NCBI RefSeq assembly: GCF_947494755.1
Contig: NZ_CANLVZ010000005.1
Coordinates: 62,001-126,000, forward strand
Reading direction: 5' to 3'
Length of the DNA: 64,000 bases
DNA from: an uncultured Tateyamaria sp.
Lineage (GTDB): Bacteria; Pseudomonadota; Alphaproteobacteria; Rhodobacterales; Rhodobacteraceae
Part shown: in pieces, positions 58,144 to 64,000 of the stretch
Numbering within the stretch: position 1 is the stretch's first letter
Layout of the letters: each line of letters begins with the position of its first letter
The notes under the pieces: generated by a model
Told to the model about the DNA's origin: nothing
The model's database searches: none
Seen by the model: only the letters and a program-made list of their open reading frames with translations
Program-made: the position numbers and the translations under genes

Positions 58144-59445
58144 TCAGAGGCCTAAACGGTCGCGCAGGCTGTACCACGTCATCGCAAGCGCCAGCAGGGG
58201 CGTGCGCATCCTCATGCCACCCGGAAAGGCGGGGGTGGGGATCGCGGCCATCGTGTCGAACCCGGCCGCATCGCCTGCAATCGCGTCGGCCATCAGCTTG
58301 CCTGCATGAGTGGCCGTGCCGACCCCGTGCCCGGAATAGCCCGAGGCGGACAGGATGTTGGGTGCCACCCTTGCGAGATAGGGCAGCCGTTTCATCGTGA
58401 TGGCCAATGTGCCGCCCCAGGCATAGTCGATAGGCACCTCGGCAAGATGCGGAAAGATCTGGGTCATGGGTTTGCGCACTTTGGCGGCGATATTGGTTGG
58501 AAAGCGGTAGCCGTAGCTTTCCCCACCCCCGAACAGCAGCCGATTGTCGTGGCTGAGACGAAAGTAGTTCACCACAAAGCGACTGTCAGACACCGCGATG
58601 TCCTTGGCCAGCACGCGGGCGACGTCAGGGCCAAGAGGGGATGTGGCCGCGATAAAGTTGTTGATCGGCATGACGCGTGCCGCGACCTGTTGGCTGAGCC
58701 CGCCCAGATACCCGTTGCAGGCCAGAACCACATGATCGGCCGTCACCGTGCCAGATGCTGTGCGCAACCGAGAGGGCGCACCTTCGGTGATGTCCTCGAC
58801 CGCGCTGCCTTCGTAGATTGTAACGCCAGCCGCCTCAGCCGCGCCCGCCAGCCCGAGCGCAAAGCGCAAAGGGTGCAAGTGGGCAGCGTCCCAGTCGACA
58901 ATGCCCCCTTTGTAGGCGGGTGAGGGGCAGACAGCGTAAAAGGCCGCCTCGTCCAGCACCTCGACCGGGTAGTCATAGTGCGCGCCCATGTGATCGGCGT
59001 AGGCGCGCAGATCGTCCACATCCGCCGCGCTTTCTGCCGTCCAGGCAACACCTGGGCGCAGATAACAATCGATGGCGTGATCCGCGATCTGGGATTTGAC
59101 CAGCGCCTTGGCCTCTTGCCCAAGCGCCCATAATTTGGCCGCATCCGCGCGCCCCAACATCTTTTCCAGATAGGGTTGTTCGACCCGCTGGCCCGAGCCC
59201 AATTGGCCGCCATTGCGACCTGATGCGCCAAAGCCGACGCGCTGCGCCTCAAGGATCGCCACGGACAACCCGCGCTGCGCCAGATGAAGGGCAGCGGACA
59301 GGCCGGTATAGCCCGCTCCAACCACGCAAATATCCACACGGACCTCGCCGTCAAGCGCCGGGCGCGGCCCTGCAATGTCTGCCGTCGCGGCGTACCAACT
59401 GTCGGGATAGGCCCCCGCCCGGTCATTTGCGTGAAGCAGGTTCAC
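58144..59445 (-). CDS. FAD-dependent oxidoreductase (gamma-glutamylputrescine oxidase-like, PuuB family)
   Basis: 'DICVVGAGYTGLSAALHLAQRGLSVAILEAQRVGFGASGRNGGQLGSGQR', 'YLARVAPNILSASGYSGHGVGTATHAGKLMADAI'. Confidence 0.92.
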   Translation of the reverse strand: MNLLHANDRAGAYPDSWYAATADIAGPRPALDGEVRVDICVVGAGYTGLSAALHLAQRGLSVAILEAQRVGFGASGRNGGQLGSGQRVEQPYLEKMLGRADAAKLWALGQEAKALVKSQIADHAIDCYLRPGVAWTAESAADVDDLRAYADHMGAHYDYPVEVLDEAAFYAVCPSPAYKGGIVDWDAAHLHPLRFALGLAGAAEAAGVTIYEGSAVEDITEGAPSRLRTASGTVTADHVVLACNGYLGGLSQQVAARVMPINNFIAATSPLGPDVARVLAKDIAVSDSRFVVNYFRLSHDNRLLFGGGESYGYRFPTNIAAKVRKPMTQIFPHLAEVPIDYAWGGTLAITMKRLPYLARVAPNILSASGYSGHGVGTATHAGKLMADAIAGDAAGFDTMAAIPTPAFPGGMRMRTPLLALAMTWYSLRDRLGL

Positions 59446-59490
59446 CTTCGTTGTTCCCCAAAAATCTCCCCCGGACGGGCGGGCGGTGAT

Positions 59491-60879
59491 TTACACATTC
59501 AGTAGCAGATGTTCCCGCTCCCATGGCGAAATCACTTGCAGGAACTCGTCATATTCAGCGCGTTTCACGATGGAATAGACGCGGGCAAACTCTGGGCCCA
59601 GAACCTCGTGCAGGTCTGTGGCCGCATCAAAGAGATCGAGCGCCGAGCCAAGCACGCGCGGAATATCACCGTCCCCCTCATAAGCGTCACCCTTGAACTG
59701 TGCCGAGGGGCGCTGTTCGTTCACAAGCCCCAGATAGCCGCAGGCCAGCGAGGCGGCGATGCCAAGGTATGGGTTGCAATCCATACCCGCGATGCGGTTT
59801 TCGACGCGCCGTGCCTGCGGCTCGGAGAGAGGAATGCGGATGCCCGTCGTGCGGTTGTCGCGCCCCCAAGCCAGGTTGATCGGGGCCGCGTGATCTTTGA
59901 CATAACGGCGATAGCTGTTCACGAAAGGGGCCATCACCGCCAGCGCGGCGGGCATATGCGTCTGCAGACCGGCGATGAAGTGAAAGAACGCGTCTGTGTC
60001 CCCGCCCTGCTTGCCGACAAAGATGTTCTGGCCCGTTTCCGCATCCAGCACCGAGTGGTGGATGTGCATGGCCGAGCCGGGTTCGTCCTCGATCGGCTTG
60101 GCCATGAAGGTCGCAAAACAGTCGTGGCGCAGTGCTGCCTCGCGGATCAGCCGTTTGAAATAGAACACCTCATCGGCGAGCTTGACCGGATCACCGTGGC
60201 GCAGGTTGATCTCCAATTGGCCCGCGCCGCCTTCCTGCGTGATGCCGTCGATCTCGAACCCCTGCGCCTCGGCAAAATCGTAGATGTCGTCGATCACGGG
60301 GCCGAATTCGTCCACCGCCGTCATGGAATAGGCTTGGCGTGCGGCTGCGGGGCGGCCCGACCGGCCCGTCATCGGCCTGATCTCTTGCGCAGGATCCAGA
60401 TTGCGCGCGATCAGAAAGAACTCCATTTCCGGGGCCACAACCGGTTTCCAACCCCGGTCATGATACAACTGCACAACGCGTTTTAGCACATTGCGCGGAC
60501 TGAAGGGCACCGGATTGCCCTTGCGATCAAAGGCGTCGTGGATCACCTGCAGCGTCCAGTCGCCCGTCCAGGGGGCGGCCGTGGCCGTGCTCATGTCGGG
60601 GCGCAGGATCATGTCCTTTTCGATGAAACCGTCCTCGTCCGCCGCCTCGCCCCAATCCCCGGTGATGGTCTGGTAAAAGATGCTGTCGGGCAGGTGGAAA
60701 TAGTCCTGCTTGGCGAATTTGGAGGCGGGCACCGCCTTGCCACGCGCGATGCCGGGCAGGTCGGAGATGATGCATTCGACCTCGTCCAGCCGCTTGCCCT
60801 CGAGGTAAAGCAGCGCGGCTTCGGGCAGGTCGGGAATGGTCGTGTCCGGGATCGGACTCGGGTCTGGGAATGAATTCAT
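59491..60879 (-). CDS. Glutamine synthetase family protein (glutamylpolyamine synthetase-like), paralog 1
   Basis: 'EVECIISDLPGIARGKAVPASKFAK', 'PVVAPEMEFFLIARN', 'AMHIHHSVLD', 'NRTTGIRIPLSEPQARRVENRIAGMDCNPYLGIAA'. Confidence 0.93.
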   Translation of the reverse strand: MNSFPDPSPIPDTTIPDLPEAALLYLEGKRLDEVECIISDLPGIARGKAVPASKFAKQDYFHLPDSIFYQTITGDWGEAADEDGFIEKDMILRPDMSTATAAPWTGDWTLQVIHDAFDRKGNPVPFSPRNVLKRVVQLYHDRGWKPVVAPEMEFFLIARNLDPAQEIRPMTGRSGRPAAARQAYSMTAVDEFGPVIDDIYDFAEAQGFEIDGITQEGGAGQLEINLRHGDPVKLADEVFYFKRLIREAALRHDCFATFMAKPIEDEPGSAMHIHHSVLDAETGQNIFVGKQGGDTDAFFHFIAGLQTHMPAALAVMAPFVNSYRRYVKDHAAPINLAWGRDNRTTGIRIPLSEPQARRVENRIAGMDCNPYLGIAASLACGYLGLVNEQRPSAQFKGDAYEGDGDIPRVLGSALDLFDAATDLHEVLGPEFARVYSIVKRAEYDEFLQVISPWEREHLLLNV

Positions 60880-60882
60880 GGC

Positions 60883-61560
60883 TCAGGCTCCTCGCTTGAG
60901 AAAGGCGGCCATGTCATCGGCAATGGCGGTTTGATCGATGGGCGCGTGAAGCGCGGCGCGGGCGGCGTCAAGATCATCATCAGGCACCACGCCGGGGCCG
61001 CGATGGGTGGCAAGGGCCTCCACCATCGGCGCGCCGAATTCGGGGTGCGGCTGGATCGTCCAGATGCGATCCCCATAGACAAGGGCCGCATTGGCGCAGA
61101 AGTCATTCGAGGCGATGACCTCGGCCCCCTCGGGCACCTCGATCACCTGATCCTGATGCCAGGCGTTCAGGGCAATATCCCGGCCCCGATAGGTATAGCC
61201 CTTGCGGCCCACCGACCAGCCGCCATCAAATTTCACGACTTTGCCGCCCATGGCTTGCGCGATGATCTGATGGCCGAAACAGATGCCGACCATGGGCCGG
61301 TCGGCGGCATGGATGTCGCGGATCAGATCCTCGAGCGGCGGGATGAACGCGTGATCCTCATAGGCCCCGTGTTTCGAGCCGGTCACAAGCCAGCCATCAC
61401 ACGCCTCAGGGCCGCCCGGAAATTCCATGTCCACCACGTTGAAGGTCTGGAATTCAAAGCCGTGCCCGCCCAGAAGCCGCGCGAACATGGCATCATAATC
61501 CCCGATATCGCCCAACACTTCGTCAGGGGCGTGGCCGGTTTGCAAAATGCCGATTTTCAT
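60883..61560 (-). CDS. Type 1 glutamine amidotransferase (class I GATase)
   Basis: 'PMVGICFGHQIIAQAMGGKV' nucleophile region, 'WTIQPHPEFGAPMVEAL'. Confidence 0.92.
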   Translation of the reverse strand: MKIGILQTGHAPDEVLGDIGDYDAMFARLLGGHGFEFQTFNVVDMEFPGGPEACDGWLVTGSKHGAYEDHAFIPPLEDLIRDIHAADRPMVGICFGHQIIAQAMGGKVVKFDGGWSVGRKGYTYRGRDIALNAWHQDQVIEVPEGAEVIASNDFCANAALVYGDRIWTIQPHPEFGAPMVEALATHRGPGVVPDDDLDAARAALHAPIDQTAIADDMAAFLKRGA

Positions 61561-61599
61561 GGATCACCTGAGGTTTACGCCTCTTTGATAAAGTGCGCG

Positions 61600-62934
61600 T
61601 CAAACCGTGTCGAGGTAGATTTCGGTTTGCTCGTCCGTGCTCAATTCCGCCATTTCTCGGGCCTCTTGGCGCTTGGTCATGACCATGTTGCGGATCAGCT
61701 CGGCATCGAAAATGCGCGCGGTCTGCGTGCTTGTCTCGAACGCGTCTATGGCGGCCTCCCAGGTGCCCGGCACTTGCGGCAGGTCCTGGGCATAGGCGTT
61801 GCCGGTGATGGGCGCGGGCGGCTCGGCGGCGTCCTCGATCCCGTTAAGGGCAGCGCCGAGGACGGCGGCGATAGACAGGTAGGGGTTCACGTCCCCCCCT
61901 GCGAGGCGGTGCTCGATCCGACGTGCCGCTGGTGGGCCTGATGGGACGCGGATCGCGGCGGTGCGGTTCTCATACGCCCAGGCGATACCGGTGGGGGCGT
62001 GCGCACCGGGCACAAAGCGTGCATAGGAATTGGCGTGCGGCGCAAAGATCAGGGTCGAGCCGGGCATGGCCTGCAAACAGCCCTGCACCGCGTGGCGCAG
62101 CATGTCACTGCCTTGATCGGTGCCGTTGTCAAAGACGTTGCGCCCTTCCGCGTCCAGCACCGAAAAATGCATGTGCAGCCCAGAGCCTGCGTAATCCTCG
62201 TAAGGTTTCGCCATGAACGAAGCCGCAAAGCCATGCTTGCGCGCCATGCCCTTGACCAGCATCTTGAACAGCCACGCGTCATCCGCCGCCTTCAGCGCAT
62301 CGCCCTGGTGCATGAGGTTGATTTCGAATTGACCGAGACCCGCCTCTGAAATGGCGGTGTCGGCGGGAATGTCCATCGCCTCGCAGGCATCGTACAGCTC
62401 GGTAAAGAACCCGTCGAACTGATCGAGCGCGCGCAGCGACAGGATCTCGCCCGCCACACGGCGCTTGCCCGACCGGGGCGAGGGCGGCACGCGCAGCCGC
62501 GCGCCTGCATCGTCGATCAGAAAGAATTCAAGCTCCACCGCAACAACGGGTGTCAGCCCCTTGTCCTTGAACCGCTTTTCCACGGCCGCCAAGGCGTGGC
62601 GCGGATCACCCATGTAGGGGCGGCCATCCTCATGCGACATCCAGATCGGCAGCAGGCCCGTGGGCGTGTCGAGCCACGGCATCGGCACAAACCCCCGCTC
62701 GGTGGGGTGCAGGATGCCGTCACGATCCCCGCTTTCCATCACCAGCGGGCTGTCCTCGATATCCTCGCCCCAAATGTCGAGGTTCAGGACAGACATGGGA
62801 AAGCGCGTACCTTCGACACTCACCTTGTCGGCAAAGCGCACCGGCACACGCTTGCCCCGCGCGACCCCGTTAAGATCAGCCGCCGCCACACGGATCGCGC
62901 GGATTTCAGGGTTCTCAACCAGCCAGTCGTGCAT
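61600..62934 (-). CDS. Glutamine synthetase family protein, paralog 2
   Basis: 'IRAIRVAAADLNGVARGKRVPVRFADKV', 'LHMHFSVLDAEGRNVFD', 'NRTAAIRVPSGPPAARRIEHRLAGGDVNPYLSIAA'. Confidence 0.93.
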   Translation of the reverse strand: MHDWLVENPEIRAIRVAAADLNGVARGKRVPVRFADKVSVEGTRFPMSVLNLDIWGEDIEDSPLVMESGDRDGILHPTERGFVPMPWLDTPTGLLPIWMSHEDGRPYMGDPRHALAAVEKRFKDKGLTPVVAVELEFFLIDDAGARLRVPPSPRSGKRRVAGEILSLRALDQFDGFFTELYDACEAMDIPADTAISEAGLGQFEINLMHQGDALKAADDAWLFKMLVKGMARKHGFAASFMAKPYEDYAGSGLHMHFSVLDAEGRNVFDNGTDQGSDMLRHAVQGCLQAMPGSTLIFAPHANSYARFVPGAHAPTGIAWAYENRTAAIRVPSGPPAARRIEHRLAGGDVNPYLSIAAVLGAALNGIEDAAEPPAPITGNAYAQDLPQVPGTWEAAIDAFETSTQTARIFDAELIRNMVMTKRQEAREMAELSTDEQTEIYLDTV

Positions 62935-62988
62935 CGTGGTCTTTCATTGTTCTACAAATATGCCCGCCGGAGGCATGAAATCCTTGGC

Positions 62989-63795
62989 TCAGCGGATGAG
63001 GTTGGGGCGCAGTTTGAGTTTCTGGCCTGTGTTGGCCGGTAGATGTCGGTTGAGGCGCGTGTTCACAAGTCCAAAGCAGCTGATGATGAGCAGGGTTAGC
63101 AGGATGAAGTACATCGCCAGGATGGGGTAGGGAATGAAGGGGTTGAACGTCTTGTCGGCAAAATAGCTCGCGTAATAGAGCGCGTCGCCACGTTGCTGCC
63201 AGGCCGGAAAGCCCGAGAAATAAACCAGCGTGGTGGCGTGAAAGAGAAAGATCGCCTCGTTCGTATAGGCGGGCCAAGCCAGACGCAGCATCGTGGGCCA
63301 CACGACCCGGCGAAAGCGGGACCAGCCCGAGAGACCATAGGCGTCGGCGGCCTCGATCTCCCCTTTCGGGATGGACTGCAGGGCACCGTAAAAGATTTCG
63401 GCGGAATAGGCAGCGGTGTTCAGAAACAGCACGATCAGCGCGCCGAGCCACGCGGCGGTGAAAGGCGAAAAGAACGGATAGACCCCCTTGAGGCTCAGGA
63501 ACACGAAATAGGCAAAGAAGAACTGGATGAACAGCGGCGAGCCGCGGAACAGAAAGATGAACCATTCGGCAGGTTTGCGAAACAGCGGCTTGGCTGACGC
63601 CTTGCCAATCGCCAGCGCAGTGGCAAAGAAGAAGCCGAAGATCAGCGCAAGCAGACCGAAATAGACGTTCCAGATCATGCCCGACCCGATCAGGGTGAAC
63701 TGCTGGCACAGGGTGAAATCCTCACGCGGCAGCAACCGCTCACCGATTCCGATGGCGCGCAGGCCGTAATCGGCGATGGTCTGTACGCAGCTCAT
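62989..63795 (-). CDS. Amino-acid/polyamine-type ABC transporter permease (HisM/GlnP family)
   Basis: 'FLFRGSPLFIQFFFAYFVF', 'NTAAYSAEIFYGALQSIPKGEIEAADAYGLSGWSRFRRVVWPTMLRLAWPAYTNEAI' EAA loop. Confidence 0.94.
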   Translation of the reverse strand: MSCVQTIADYGLRAIGIGERLLPREDFTLCQQFTLIGSGMIWNVYFGLLALIFGFFFATALAIGKASAKPLFRKPAEWFIFLFRGSPLFIQFFFAYFVFLSLKGVYPFFSPFTAAWLGALIVLFLNTAAYSAEIFYGALQSIPKGEIEAADAYGLSGWSRFRRVVWPTMLRLAWPAYTNEAIFLFHATTLVYFSGFPAWQQRGDALYYASYFADKTFNPFIPYPILAMYFILLTLLIISCFGLVNTRLNRHLPANTGQKLKLRPNLIR

Positions 63796-64000
63796 GCGGC
63801 TTTCCTTTGCGCTTCACCGCCGGTGGTGGCTTGCCCGAGAGTGAGCCGCGCCATGATCCGTTCCAGCACCACTTCGGAGGCGCGGGTGAAGAGCAGATAA
63901 AACACCAGAAGCGCCAGGAAATACCACATCCGCCAGTCGCCGTGGGGGTATTCGGTGAACCGTTCGGTCTTGGTGCCGCCCAACTCGCGCGCCCAATAAA
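63792..64000 (-). CDS. ABC transporter permease, C-terminal fragment (start lies beyond the window)
   Basis: 'MWYFLALLVFYLLFTRASEVVLERIMARLTLGQ'; open to the window edge; 4-bp overlap with the next permease. Confidence 0.8.
   Translation of the reverse strand, partial: YWARELGGTKTERFTEYPHGDWRMWYFLALLVFYLLFTRASEVVLERIMARLTLGQATTGGEAQRKAA

Noticed and set aside
59452-59480. Possible fourth copy of the two-hairpin repeat (CCCCAAAAATCTCCCCCGGACGGG)
   Set aside because: Only the AT-core and C-run resemble the family, both hairpins are absent, and orientation is unclear; too weak to call.

Overview
The window is a high-GC, gene-dense chromosomal segment that looks like Rhodobacteraceae (roseobacter group), based on protein content and gene order. 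Most of it is ordinary core metabolism: methylmalonyl-CoA mutase, ppk/ppx, Hda-like ATPase, proS, lolCD, parE, aspartate aminotransferase, sdhE, thyX, thrS, a PHA granule locus (phaZ/phaC/phaP/phaR), and a glutamylpolyamine-type glutamine synthetase operon with an ABC transporter. The regions most worth a second look are: (1) an AT-rich, translationally coupled two-gene cassette (~19.22-20.16 kb) lying between a Rho-independent terminator and the parE stop codon, with no spacer on the parE side; (2) just upstream of it, a 26-codon membrane-peptide ORF, missed by the ORF track, inside a hairpin-rich putative transcript that ends in a GAAA-tetraloop terminator; (3) a complete bufferin-type RiPP operon (DUF2282 precursor, DUF692/MNIO, DUF2063, DoxX); (4) a family of two-hairpin intergenic repeats whose second stem changes sequence but keeps pairing; (5) an ArsR-SRPBCC fusion ORF with an internal Shine-Dalgarno and start; (6) tandem LysM + SBP_bac_3 proteins beside an M15-like peptidase domain protein; (7) TGC-rich dyads upstream of phaC, phaP and phaR. 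No tRNA, rRNA, CRISPR array, prophage or transposase was recognised. Assignments come from reading translations and motifs; no database search was run.
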